Positions 1 through 7,736 of a stretch of 64,000 nt of DNA are shown here, piece by piece (the first letter of the stretch is position 1; each line of letters opens with the position of its first letter). The stretch is from Photobacterium salinisoli (lineage in GTDB: Bacteria; Pseudomonadota; Gammaproteobacteria; Enterobacterales; Vibrionaceae), in assembly GCF_003614885.1 (NCBI RefSeq), contig NZ_QZMS01000011.1, positions 930,001-994,000 of the forward strand, in the 5' to 3' direction. Made by a program: the position numbers and the translations under genes. The notes beneath the pieces were generated by a model that was given only the letters and a program-made list of their open reading frames with translations, made no database searches and had not been told where the DNA came from.

Positions 1-1
1 C

Positions 2-91
2 ATGGCCAATTCGCAACCGGGCGCTAAGCCTTCCAAGCGGGATACTGTGCCCAGATGGGGATGGGGAGAAGCGCCTCCGGGCACACTTTAG
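2..91 (+). CDS. Short reading frame at the window edge (29 aa if it starts here)
   Basis: An ATG at position 2 opens a 29-codon frame that ends with TAG at 89-91. The stop codon overlaps the AGGAGA ribosome-binding site of the metallophosphoesterase, so the two are probably co-translated. The C-terminus reads PRWGWGEAPPGTL, rich in Trp, Gly and Pro. Because the window begins here, it may be the tail of a longer gene rather than a complete small peptide. It has no Cys and I recognise no family. Reading it as a modified-peptide precursor is speculation based only on its neighbours. Confidence 0.35.
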   Translation: MANSQPGAKPSKRDTVPRWGWGEAPPGTL

Positions 92-101
92 GAGACAGGC
101 T

Positions 102-926
102 ATGTTGGTGGCTGTCAGCGATTTGCATGTCTCTCACCCGGAAAACCGACGTGCAGTTGAGGCAATGTGTGCCGGTTATCGCGGGGATTGGCTGATTCTT
201 GGCGGTGATGTGGCTGATGATCTCAACGATTTCGAGTGGGTTATCCGATCAGTAGCTGCGCAGTTTTACCGGGTCATATGGGTACCCGGTAATCATGAGC
301 TCTGGTGTACGCCCAAAGAGCCTATGGCTTTGCCTGGTGAGATGCGGTATCGGCAGCTTATCGAGATTTGCCACCAATATGGCGTCCTGACCCCGGAGGA
401 TGACTATCCGGTGTATACCGCTGAGAATGGGCAATCATTTTTGATTGCTCCTCTTTTCACACTGTACGACTACTCTTTTCGCCATCCCTCTGACTTCACG
501 CCACAACAGGGGTTGGAGAGAGCAAGACGGGCGGGTGCGGTGTGCTCAGACGAGTTTTTTCTTAAAACGTATCCCTATCCGGATATCCGAAGCTGGTGTA
601 ATGAGCGTGTTCAGTACACAGAAGCCCGGCTGAATGCCGTCTCAGAGCAGCTTCCTATGATATTTGTTAATCATTTTCCTATGCTGCAGACCCTGACTGA
701 ATCAGTGCAACCGCAGGAATTTTCAATATGGTGTGGTACACGGCAGGTTGCTGCCTGGTTAAGCCGTTTTCCGGTTTGTCTGGTTGTGTACGGGCATCTT
801 CATATACATGGATCCAATGTGTTAGACGGAATACCGCATGTTGAAGTGTCTTTGGGTTACCCAAAAGACAGGCAAGGCCGTGATGCGTACCGCATGCTGA
901 CGGTCCTCGACACGCTTTTGATGTAG
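102..926 (+). CDS. Calcineurin-like metallophosphoesterase
   Basis: A 274-residue cytoplasmic protein with the full binuclear-metal phosphoesterase signature: DLH at residues 7-9, GGD at 34-36, GNHE at 63-66, an NHFP motif further on and GHLH near the C-terminus. No signal peptide is visible. The family hydrolyses phosphomono- or diesters; the substrate cannot be told from sequence. The ATG at 102 follows AGGAGACAGGCT. It lies about 80 bp before the flavoprotein gene on the same strand, so the two probably form one transcript with the short frame upstream. Family assignment is firm; pathway is unknown. Confidence 0.88.
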   Translation: MLVAVSDLHVSHPENRRAVEAMCAGYRGDWLILGGDVADDLNDFEWVIRSVAAQFYRVIWVPGNHELWCTPKEPMALPGEMRYRQLIEICHQYGVLTPEDDYPVYTAENGQSFLIAPLFTLYDYSFRHPSDFTPQQGLERARRAGAVCSDEFFLKTYPYPDIRSWCNERVQYTEARLNAVSEQLPMIFVNHFPMLQTLTESVQPQEFSIWCGTRQVAAWLSRFPVCLVVYGHLHIHGSNVLDGIPHVEVSLGYPKDRQGRDAYRMLTVLDTLLM

Positions 927-1004
927 TGCTCCGGCTCAGGCCTTGCCGGCTGGTTCATGGCGCTGTGTCAGGGGAAAATTTAGTGACTTATAAGGAAATT
1001 CAAT

Positions 1005-1580
1005 ATGGAAAAGGTTCTTCAGCAACAAACAGTTAAACCAAAGATACTGATAGGCGCATCAGGTTCTGTGGATATCATGCTGCTGCCAAAATACTTACAG
1101 GCCATTAAAGGGGGAATAGACTGTCATTTGACCGTCCTGATGACGCCGACAGCAGAAACATTCATACCGGCATCCAGTATGGCACTGTATTGTGACCGGG
1201 TGATCGCGGGTGAGCATCCCCGGGACTGGCCGACAGATAAACCTTCCCGGATTGTTGCCGATCATGATGTGTTGTTTGTGATGCCAGCGACAGCAAACAC
1301 CCTCGCGACTGCAGCACAGGGTGGTGCAACCAACCGGCTCACCACTGTGATTCTGACGGCAGATTTCCCAGTGTACTTTTTGCCTGTGATGGGCGCTGTA
1401 ATGTGGAAAAAGCCAGCAGTGCAACGCAATGTCCAGCAACTGCGTGAAGACGGTTATGATGTCGTTGAGCCAGTCTGGCACGAGAACTTTGATGCGTCGC
1501 TCAATCGTATGGTTGGCCATCCTTCGTTACCGGCACCTGAAGCTGTGGTTGGCCTGTTACAGGGGGCGCTGGAAAAATAA
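1005..1580 (+). CDS. HFCD-fold flavoprotein (EpiD/Dfp-like)
   Basis: A 191-residue protein of the homo-oligomeric flavin-containing Cys decarboxylase fold. It has the N-terminal flavin loop GASGS (17-21), PATANT at 94-99 (family motif PASANT) and PVMGAVMW at 127-134 followed by PAVQRN. In EpiD and in the decarboxylase domain of CoaBC the second motif is PxMNxxMW, whose Asn contacts the substrate carboxylate; here Gly130 replaces it. The usual catalytic His before the PASANT motif also appears absent, with Pro80/Ser81 at that place in my by-eye alignment. It is too short to be CoaBC, which also carries a synthetase domain. A classical decarboxylase role is therefore doubtful. The ribosome-binding site AAGGAAA precedes the ATG. 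Confidence 0.8.
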   Translation: MEKVLQQQTVKPKILIGASGSVDIMLLPKYLQAIKGGIDCHLTVLMTPTAETFIPASSMALYCDRVIAGEHPRDWPTDKPSRIVADHDVLFVMPATANTLATAAQGGATNRLTTVILTADFPVYFLPVMGAVMWKKPAVQRNVQQLREDGYDVVEPVWHENFDASLNRMVGHPSLPAPEAVVGLLQGALEK

Positions 1581-1648
1581 CCGGTATTCAGCCGTGCAGG
1601 CAGAGGCAGAGATCCCAAACGCATTTGACGTACATTTGTTTGCTGCCT

Positions 1649-2587
1649 TCACGCTTCTTTGATGATCAGATCGGCAGGCCGGGTCTGCTTAAATGTTTCT
1701 GCCTGCCGGCGAATCCAATCGCTGAATAACCTGACTTTTTCACGTTTAAAGAAACCTTCCGGCGCACACAGGTAATAACTGTAATCGGGTCGAACCGCAA
1801 TGTTACCGATACGTACCAGGGTGCCATCTTCGACAAATCTGTGAGCCAGGCTGTGCCGGGCCAGTGCGACCCCTTGTACTGCCAACGCTCCTTCAAGCAC
1901 ATAGTTGGCGCCATCGTAAACCAATGAGGTGGAACCGCCTTTAACGCCAACAATCGACATCCATCGCTCCCAGTCCATATCCGGCAGAAGGTCACCTATC
2001 AGATGAGCACCCTGTAAGTCCTCAAGGGTAAAAATCTGGTGTTCTTTCTGATAAATAGGGTGGCAGACAGGATAGAGCAAGTCATCCATCAGCCACTGGC
2101 TGGTTAAATTCGGATAGTCACCTGCACCGTATCGAATGCAGAGATCTAACGAAGATTGCTCAAAATCCACCAGTTCATTTTTCGACTCGACTAATACAGA
2201 GATGTCAGGGTGGGCCGAACGAAATGCTGTCATACGTGGGACCAGCCAATGCACAGAAAATGAAGGCAGGGTCGACAGCGATAAACGCTGGGGTTCCGGG
2301 TCATTGTTAATCAGCCAAACGCCATTCTGAATGTGTTTGAAGCCTTTCTGGCTGTGCTCAAATAAAGTCTGCCCTTCCGGAGTCAGCACTACTCGCCGGT
2401 GCTGGCGGTAAAACAAGGCGGTACCAAACCAGTCTTCTAATAACCGGATCTGCTGGCTGATAGCAGCCGCAGTGACATGCAGGTGTTCGGCTGCGGCTTT
2501 AAAACTGCCGTAATGTGCTGCCTGATAAAAATAATATAAGCCCTGCAGTGGCGGCATGCGGTGTCTGAGTTCATTTGGTAATGACAT
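1649..2587 (-). CDS. LysR-family transcriptional regulator
   Basis: A 312-residue regulator with an N-terminal winged HTH (about residues 12-70, pattern GSFKAAAEHLHVTAAAISQQIRLLE) and a LysR substrate-binding domain. The helix-turn-helix start and the domain with DLCIRYGAGDYP resemble the GcvA/AmpR subgroup. It is convergent with the flavoprotein gene and divergent from the DUF1127 gene at 2684; the 96 bp between them would hold its operator. LysR genes of this subgroup are often divergent from a DUF1127 gene that they activate, so this is the most likely target. The effector is unknown. Confidence 0.9.
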   Translation of the reverse strand: MSLPNELRHRMPPLQGLYYFYQAAHYGSFKAAAEHLHVTAAAISQQIRLLEDWFGTALFYRQHRRVVLTPEGQTLFEHSQKGFKHIQNGVWLINNDPEPQRLSLSTLPSFSVHWLVPRMTAFRSAHPDISVLVESKNELVDFEQSSLDLCIRYGAGDYPNLTSQWLMDDLLYPVCHPIYQKEHQIFTLEDLQGAHLIGDLLPDMDWERWMSIVGVKGGSTSLVYDGANYVLEGALAVQGVALARHSLAHRFVEDGTLVRIGNIAVRPDYSYYLCAPEGFFKREKVRLFSDWIRRQAETFKQTRPADLIIKEA

Positions 2588-2683
2588 TAGTTTTCCTTAA
2601 CTGACTGTCAGGAACTATCGTTTGAGCACTTACAGCATCTGAACGAAGATAAACCTGTACTTTGGTGATAATAGGTGGCTGGC

Positions 2684-2911
2684 ATGGGGATAACAACATA
2701 TAACTTTGTGTTTACCGGAAGCACAAAAGTCATGGGTATGATTAAGTCTGGCTTTTCTTCCTATCGACGCTGGCGGCAGCGTGAGCGTGACTTGCGTCAT
2801 TTGAGTGAGTTGCCAGACTACTTGCTGGATGACATAGGGTTGGATCAGAGGATTGTCGAACAGGAACGGCGAAAAGCGTGGACTGATGTCCCGAACAGAT
2901 GCAGCGAATAG
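2684..2911 (+). CDS. DUF1127 (YjiS-like) small protein
   Basis: A small basic protein containing the DUF1127 helix: an Arg-rich segment (RRWRQRERDLRHL) followed by LSELPDYLLDDIGLD, matching the family pattern of an Arg-rich stretch then L-x-x-L-P-D-x-x-L-x-D-I-G-L. I place the start at ATG 2684, 8 bp after AGGTGG. GTG 2675 or ATG 2732 (after GGAAG) are possible; the domain itself begins after 2732. DUF1127 proteins are typically 45-75 aa and often bind RNA or act in stress and phosphate or carbon responses. It is divergent from the LysR gene. Confidence 0.75.
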   Translation: MGITTYNFVFTGSTKVMGMIKSGFSSYRRWRQRERDLRHLSELPDYLLDDIGLDQRIVEQERRKAWTDVPNRCSE

Positions 2912-2984
2912 ATGCGGAGAGTAGAAACGGAGAATAGATACGATGTCAGCTTTCAGGCGCAGTAACGGAATACATTAATAAACA

Positions 2985-3010
2985 AAAAGCCAGTCTTTCG
3001 ACTGGCTTTG
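2985..3010 (-). terminator. Rho-independent terminator of the first tkt gene
   Basis: A 9-bp stem, AAAGCCAGT / ACTGGCTTT, with a 6-nt loop, lies just past the tkt stop. Read on the minus strand it is followed by a T-rich run (TTTTTGTTT). Confidence 0.85.
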
Positions 3011-3029
3011 GGGGTTTGTCTGCTTGGGC

Positions 3030-5021
3030 TTATGCCAGCAGCTCTTTCGCTGTGCTGACCACATTTTCAGTGGTGAAGCCGAACAGCTTGAACAGCTCGC
3101 CAGCCGGTGCAGATTCACCGAAGCTGGTCATGCCGATGATGCGGCCGTCAAAGCCCACGTACTTGTACCAGAAGTCGGCGATACCGGCTTCGATAGCGAT
3201 ACGGGCCGTCACGTCCGATGGCAGCACAGACTCGCGGTAAGCCGCGTCTTGCTTGTCGAAGGCATCGGTCGATGGCATGGACACCACACGGACCTGCTTG
3301 CCTTCGGCACTCAGCTCAGCCGCTGCGTTGACCGCCAGCTCCACTTCAGAACCGGTGGCAATCAGGATCAGCTCAGGCTTGCCTGCGCAGTCTTTCAGGA
3401 TGTAACCACCCTTGGCGATATCTGCAACCTGTGCATCGTTACGTTCCTGCTGAGCCAGGTTCTGACGCGAGAAGATCAGCGCGGTTGGCGCATCTTTACG
3501 CTCGATGGCCAGTTTCCAGGCCACGGCAGATTCAACCTGGTCACACGGACGCCAGGTGCTCATGTTCGGTGTCAGACGCAGAGACGCCATTTGCTCCACC
3601 GGCTGGTGCGTCGGACCGTCTTCACCCAGACCGATAGAGTCATGGGTGTAAACCTGGATGTTCTGCACTTTCATCAGCGCAGCCATACGCATGGCGTTAC
3701 GGGCGTATTCCATGAACATCAGGAAGGTGGCGCCGTAAGGGACGAAACCGCCGTGCAGGGCGATACCGTTGATGATGGCCGTCATGCCGAATTCACGCAC
3801 ACCGTAATGGATGTAGTTACCGGACGCGTCATCCGCCGTCAGCGACTTCGAACCAGACCACATGGTCAGGTTGGAAGGTGCCAGGTCTGCAGAGCCGCCC
3901 ATGAATTCAGGCAGGATCTTGCCGAACGCTTCCAGCGCGTTCTGAGAGGCTTTACGGGAAGCGATGTTGGCCGGGTTGGCTTGCAGATCTGCGATGATCT
4001 GGCTGGTTGCAGCTTCCCACTGTGCTGGCAGTTCACCGTTCACACGGCGTTTGAACTCGGCAGCCAGCTCTGGGTAAGCGGCTTCATAAGCAGCCAGTTT
4101 TTCATTCCAGGCGGCTTCTTTCGCTTCGCCCGCTTCTTTGGCATCCCACTCAGCGTAAACGTCGGCAGGGATCTCGAACGGACCGTGCTGCCAGCCCAGG
4201 AATTCACGGGCGGCGGCGATTTCATCGTGACCCAGCGGGGCACCGTGGCAGTCGTGAGAGCCGGCTTTGTTCGGCGAACCGAAACCAATGATGGTTTTGG
4301 TGCAAATCAGGGTAGGACGTGGATCGGCTTTCGCTGCTTCGATGGCCGCGTTGATAGCGGCCGCATCGTGGCCGTCAACTGCAGGGATCACGTGCCAGCC
4401 GTAGGCTTCAAAACGCTTTGGCGTGTCGTCAGAGAACCAGCCTTCCACGTGACCGTCGATGGAGATGCCGTTGTCATCCCAGAAGGCGATCAGCTTGCCC
4501 AGACCCAGCGTACCGGCCAGTGAGCAGGCTTCGTGAGAAATCCCTTCCATCAGGCAGCCGTCGCCCAGGAATGTATAGGTGTAGTGGTCAACGATGTCGT
4601 GGCCGTCACGGTTAAACTGTGCGGCCAGCGATTTTTCAGCAATCGCCATGCCCACCGCATTGGTGATGCCCTGACCCAGCGGGCCTGTGGTGGTTTCGAT
4701 GCCCGGCGCGTAGCCGTACTCCGGGTGACCCGGGGTTTTGGAGTGCAGCTGACGGAAGTTTTTCAGATCGTCAATCGCCAGGTCGTAACCGCTCAGGTGC
4801 AGCAGGGAGTAAATCAGCATCGAGCCGTGGCCGTTAGACAGCACGAAGCGGTCGCGGTCAGCCCAGTTCGGGTTTTGCGGGTTGTGATTCAGGTGGTCAC
4901 GCCACAGCACTTCTGCGATGTCTGCCATCCCCATCGGGGCGCCCGGGTGGCCTGAGTTGGCCTGTTGTACACCGTCCATGCTCAGGGCACGGATAGCATT
5001 CGCTAATACTTTACGATCCAT
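3030..5021 (-). CDS. tkt: Transketolase (copy 1)
   Basis: Full-length, 663 residues. Transketolase is a thiamine-diphosphate enzyme of the non-oxidative pentose phosphate pathway that moves two-carbon units between sugar phosphates. Seen in the sequence: [13 protein letters not shown] near residue 68, the TPP/Mg motif GDGCLMEG followed by the conserved Asn in DDNGISIDG, and the transketolase pyrimidine-domain signature around [12 protein letters not shown]. It follows tal by 82 bp in the same operon. It is nearly identical to the second copy at 7737-9725. Differences include [10 protein letters not shown] versus [10 protein letters not shown], Tyr versus His in [12 protein letters not shown], and one extra C-terminal Ala here. 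Confidence 0.97.
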   Translation of the reverse strand: MDRKVLANAIRALSMDGVQQANSGHPGAPMGMADIAEVLWRDHLNHNPQNPNWADRDRFVLSNGHGSMLIYSLLHLSGYDLAIDDLKNFRQLHSKTPGHPEYGYAPGIETTTGPLGQGITNAVGMAIAEKSLAAQFNRDGHDIVDHYTYTFLGDGCLMEGISHEACSLAGTLGLGKLIAFWDDNGISIDGHVEGWFSDDTPKRFEAYGWHVIPAVDGHDAAAINAAIEAAKADPRPTLICTKTIIGFGSPNKAGSHDCHGAPLGHDEIAAAREFLGWQHGPFEIPADVYAEWDAKEAGEAKEAAWNEKLAAYEAAYPELAAEFKRRVNGELPAQWEAATSQIIADLQANPANIASRKASQNALEAFGKILPEFMGGSADLAPSNLTMWSGSKSLTADDASGNYIHYGVREFGMTAIINGIALHGGFVPYGATFLMFMEYARNAMRMAALMKVQNIQVYTHDSIGLGEDGPTHQPVEQMASLRLTPNMSTWRPCDQVESAVAWKLAIERKDAPTALIFSRQNLAQQERNDAQVADIAKGGYILKDCAGKPELILIATGSEVELAVNAAAELSAEGKQVRVVSMPSTDAFDKQDAAYRESVLPSDVTARIAIEAGIADFWYKYVGFDGRIIGMTSFGESAPAGELFKLFGFTTENVVSTAKELLA

Positions 5022-6054
5022 AATTAGTTCTTCTTACTCAATACAGGTTGGTCATAAAACGAGTGAGAGCAGCGCTGTGCTGCTCTCAGAAATTGTCGCG
5101 GGATTACAGGCGCGCTTCGATCATGGTTTCCAGTTTACCCTGGTCGATCGCGAAGTTACGGATACCTTCCGCCAGCTTCTCGATGGCCATTGGGTCCTGG
5201 TTGTGATCCCACAGGAACTCCGCGTGCGTCATAGGTGCCGGACGCTCTTCAGACGCCACGTCAGCAGAGAGTTTCTGCACCACGTCGCCTTGTGCTTCAG
5301 ACAGCTCCTGCAGCAACTGCGGGCTGATGGTCAGGCGGTCACAGCCGGCGAGCTCCAGAATTTCACCCGTGTTACGGAAGCTGGCGCCCATGACCACAGT
5401 GTTGTAGCCCAGTGCTTTGTAGTAGTTATAGATAGCTGTTACTGACAGCACGCCCGGATCTTCAGAGGCTTCGAAGTCACGGCCTTCTTTGGCTTTGTAC
5501 CAGTCCATGATGCGGCCCACGAAGGGGGAGATCAGGTATACACCGGCTTCAGCACAGGCACGGGCCTGAGCGAAAGAGAACAGCAAGGTCAGGTTACAGT
5601 TGATGCCTTCTTTTTCCAGGATTTCGGCAGCGCGGATCCCTTCCCAGGTAGAAGCCAGTTTGATCAGGATACGGTCGTTGCTGATGCCGGCATCGTTGTA
5701 CATTTTGATCAGCTTGCGGGCTTTTGCCACGCTGGCCTGGGTGTCGTATGACAGGCGAGCATCCACTTCTGTGGAGATACGGCCAGGCACCACGTTCAGG
5801 ATTTCTTTACCGATGTTAACGGCCAGTTTGTCACCGGCGTCTTCGATTTGCTGTGCTTTATCGCTGCTTTGCGCTTTGGCATAAGCAATCGCATCGTCGA
5901 TGAGCGGAGCGTACTGTTCAATCTCTGCGGCTTTCAGTATCAGGGAAGGGTTGGTGGTGGCATCTTGCGGTTGGTATTTCTTAATCGCTTCGATGTCGCC
6001 GGTGTCGGCAACAACAGTAGTAAGTGCGCGCAGCTGTTCCAGTTTGGTGCTCAT
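3036..6054. repeat. Long direct repeat, unit A (tkt-tal)
   Basis: About 3.02 kb that is nearly identical to 7740-10758, at a constant offset of 4704 bp with no indels noticed. Similarity stops at the tal start codon (6054/10758) and at the tkt 3' end. Mismatches are frequent in the 3' part of tkt (for example around 3195-3225, 3850-3895 and 4075-4145) and almost absent from about 4290 to 6054; the two I saw in tal are at about 5586 and 5773. Confidence 0.95.
5104..6054 (-). CDS. tal: Transaldolase (copy 1)
   Basis: A 316-residue class I transaldolase of the TalB type, which transfers dihydroxyacetone units between sedoheptulose-7-phosphate and glyceraldehyde-3-phosphate. The Schiff-base lysine is Lys132 in [26 protein letters not shown] near residue 31 is the N-terminal signature. 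The open frame extends upstream to 6186, but the start is set at 6054 because the protein then matches the second copy residue for residue and the family's usual length. It is the first gene of a tal-tkt operon. The sequence upstream of the ATG differs completely from copy 2, so the two operons have different promoters. Confidence 0.97.
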   Translation of the reverse strand: MSTKLEQLRALTTVVADTGDIEAIKKYQPQDATTNPSLILKAAEIEQYAPLIDDAIAYAKAQSSDKAQQIEDAGDKLAVNIGKEILNVVPGRISTEVDARLSYDTQASVAKARKLIKMYNDAGISNDRILIKLASTWEGIRAAEILEKEGINCNLTLLFSFAQARACAEAGVYLISPFVGRIMDWYKAKEGRDFEASEDPGVLSVTAIYNYYKALGYNTVVMGASFRNTGEILELAGCDRLTISPQLLQELSEAQGDVVQKLSADVASEERPAPMTHAEFLWDHNQDPMAIEKLAEGIRNFAIDQGKLETMIEARL

Positions 6055-6508
6055 CTCAGTAAAACCTTTTTGATATGTGGTAAGAAATGACGTTCTTGCT
6101 CTGTTGCGGTTCATTCTGCATGAACGAATGTAATGCACGTGAGCAAATGAAGTGCTCATATTTGAGCTTTTTGCCACAAATGTCAAACCCTACGTTGCAG
6201 TTGGTCAGGGAGAAAGTTGCCTGATTCGTCACAGAGCCTGATAAGGTGAACTCTGGCCAATGTGCTGAATTCAACACACTTTATCTGTAATGATAAAAAA
6301 GAGAAGGTAAAAGTTATTATTTATCAGAAGGATATAGGGTTATGGTTAATGTTTGTGGCTCTTGAACGATCCAATAAGAGGTTAACGACGTGTTGGCTGT
6401 ATCAGTGAATCAGACCCGAGGTGAACAAAAATAGCATTACCGTAATTTTGTTCACCCTGCAGCAGGTATAAGCAATGACTGGCATAACTCATCTGCTGCC
6501 CGCTGTGC
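6055..6508. promoter_or_regulatory. Control region upstream of tal copy 1 with palindromes
   Basis: No gene is seen in these 454 bp. Three inverted repeats are present. TGAGCA-N7-TGCTCA lies at 6140-6158. A near-perfect 18-bp palindrome, TGTGCTGAATTCAACACA, lies at 6261-6278. A perfect 11-bp inverted repeat, GGTGAACAAAA / TTTTGTTCACC, spans 6420-6456 with a 15-nt spacer. SorC-family proteins bind inverted TGAAC-type repeats, so the last two are candidate operators for the regulator encoded next door. No T-run follows the 6420-6456 repeat on either strand, which argues against a terminator. Confidence 0.5.
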
Positions 6509-7495
6509 TTATGAATCTGACATGTTCAGTAATGCCATCGCACAACTTGCGCTGGTCGCCAGCACATCAATCACACCCGTTCTTAACGCGCCCAGAATTG
6601 CCAGTGCCTTTCGGCTTTCACTTGCCATCGCAATCACATTCGGGATACGGCGCAAATCAGACATTTCCAGCCCGACAACCCGGCCCCGCATCAGTGTTCC
6701 CGCTTGTTGTCCATCCAGACGGAAGAAGTCAAAGCCACCGATATCGCCGACAATGCCATCATTGAGTCTGGCTTCCACAAACTCTTTTGCCGTAAAACAT
6801 CCCAACTTCACCATATGGCTGTTTTCGTCCATGTCACCAATGCCGACTAGGGCAAACTCTGCTTTTCGGGCCTGATTGAGGGTTTCACTGACATTGGGAT
6901 GAGTGATGAATACCTGCTGAGTGACTTCACTGTCGACATAGGCGGGTGCGTATAAGGTTTCGCTGGTGCCACCAAATTTTTTGGCCAGCCGACGGCAGAT
7001 ATGATCCGCATTAATGGTATCGCCGCTGCGGTGGGTTCCGCCGATGGCACATACAAATCGCGCATTGCGATGGGAAACAATACCGGGATGATCAGCGACA
7101 GCCGCAACATTCTGTCCCTGACCGACCGCAACAACGACATCGTCTCTCAGATAACCGTCCAGATAGGCCGATACCAGCGTAGAGACTTGCATTCGCTGTT
7201 CTTGCGCACTGGGCTGATCCAGTGCAATCAAGGCACGTTTCAGGTTAAACCTGTCCATCAAACGCTGCTCAAGTTGAGCACTGTGGATCGGGTGGAACTT
7301 GACGGTAATTTCCACTATCCCTTCTTCCCGCGCTTTTCTGAGCAGTCGGCTGACTTTAGGGCGGCTGATACCGAATTTTTTCGAGATTTCTTCCTGTGTG
7401 GCACTTTGCTGGTAATACAAAATGGCAATTTCAGTCAACAGGTCTGTATCTTCCAGCTGATGGTCAAAAGAAGCGGTAGGCGGTGAAGTGGTCAT
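6509..7495 (-). CDS. SorC-family sugar-phosphate-responsive regulator
   Basis: A 328-residue protein. The N-terminal HTH (about residues 20-60, TQEEISKKFGISRPKVSRLLRKAREEGIV) is followed by the SorC/DeoR-type sugar-binding domain with GQGQNVAAVA, CAIGGTHRSGDTINAD and ALVGIGDMDENS. Such domains bind phosphorylated sugars and control carbon-use genes. The gene lies exactly between the two tal-tkt operons on the same strand, so control of one or both by a pentose-phosphate intermediate is a reasonable inference. It sits behind the terminator of tkt copy 2 and probably has its own promoter. Confidence 0.88.
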   Translation of the reverse strand: MTTSPPTASFDHQLEDTDLLTEIAILYYQQSATQEEISKKFGISRPKVSRLLRKAREEGIVEITVKFHPIHSAQLEQRLMDRFNLKRALIALDQPSAQEQRMQVSTLVSAYLDGYLRDDVVVAVGQGQNVAAVADHPGIVSHRNARFVCAIGGTHRSGDTINADHICRRLAKKFGGTSETLYAPAYVDSEVTQQVFITHPNVSETLNQARKAEFALVGIGDMDENSHMVKLGCFTAKEFVEARLNDGIVGDIGGFDFFRLDGQQAGTLMRGRVVGLEMSDLRRIPNVIAMASESRKALAILGALRTGVIDVLATSASCAMALLNMSDS

Positions 7496-7658
7496 AGCGG
7501 TGTTCCATACACAGTTGAGGAATCAGTGTAATGGATTCAAAAGCGCTTAACAAATGTTAGCCGTCATGCACTTTGTTCAGCCTTCTTATTGCCGCATTGA
7601 ACTGTCGGCTTTTTTTCGCTGGGTTTGCGGAGAGAGATCCGATGATGACCGGGGTGAT

Positions 7659-7690
7659 AAAAAAGGCCTGGCATGAATGCCAGGCCTTTG
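7659..7690 (-). terminator. Terminator of the second tkt gene
   Basis: A 13-bp stem, AAAGGCCTGGCAT / ATGCCAGGCCTTT, with a 2-nt centre. On the minus strand it runs straight into TTTTTT. It separates tkt copy 2 from the SorC gene. Confidence 0.88.
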
Positions 7691-7736
7691 AATCATTGCA
7701 CCATCGCCATGATAGTGATGATGGTTTCCGATCGGT

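Noticed and set aside
1095..1520. 141-codon frame antisense to the flavoprotein
   Set aside because: Shadow frame with a Cys/His-rich random composition; the plus-strand frame has clear family motifs.
1005..1580. CoaBC (phosphopantothenoylcysteine decarboxylase/synthetase)
   Set aside because: Only 191 residues with no synthetase domain, and the PxMNxxMW Asn is missing.
3024..4523. 499-codon open frame on the plus strand opposite tkt copy 1 (and 7953-9227 opposite copy 2)
   Set aside because: Antisense shadow of a highly codon-biased transketolase gene; rich in Arg/His/Val as expected of such shadows, no recognisable domain.
6055..6186. 44-residue N-terminal extension of transaldolase copy 1
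   Set aside because: Not present in the otherwise identical copy 2, whose similarity ends at the MSTKLEQ start codon.
6420..6456. Terminator for the SorC gene
   Set aside because: Strong inverted repeat but no T-run on the minus strand after it; an operator is more likely.
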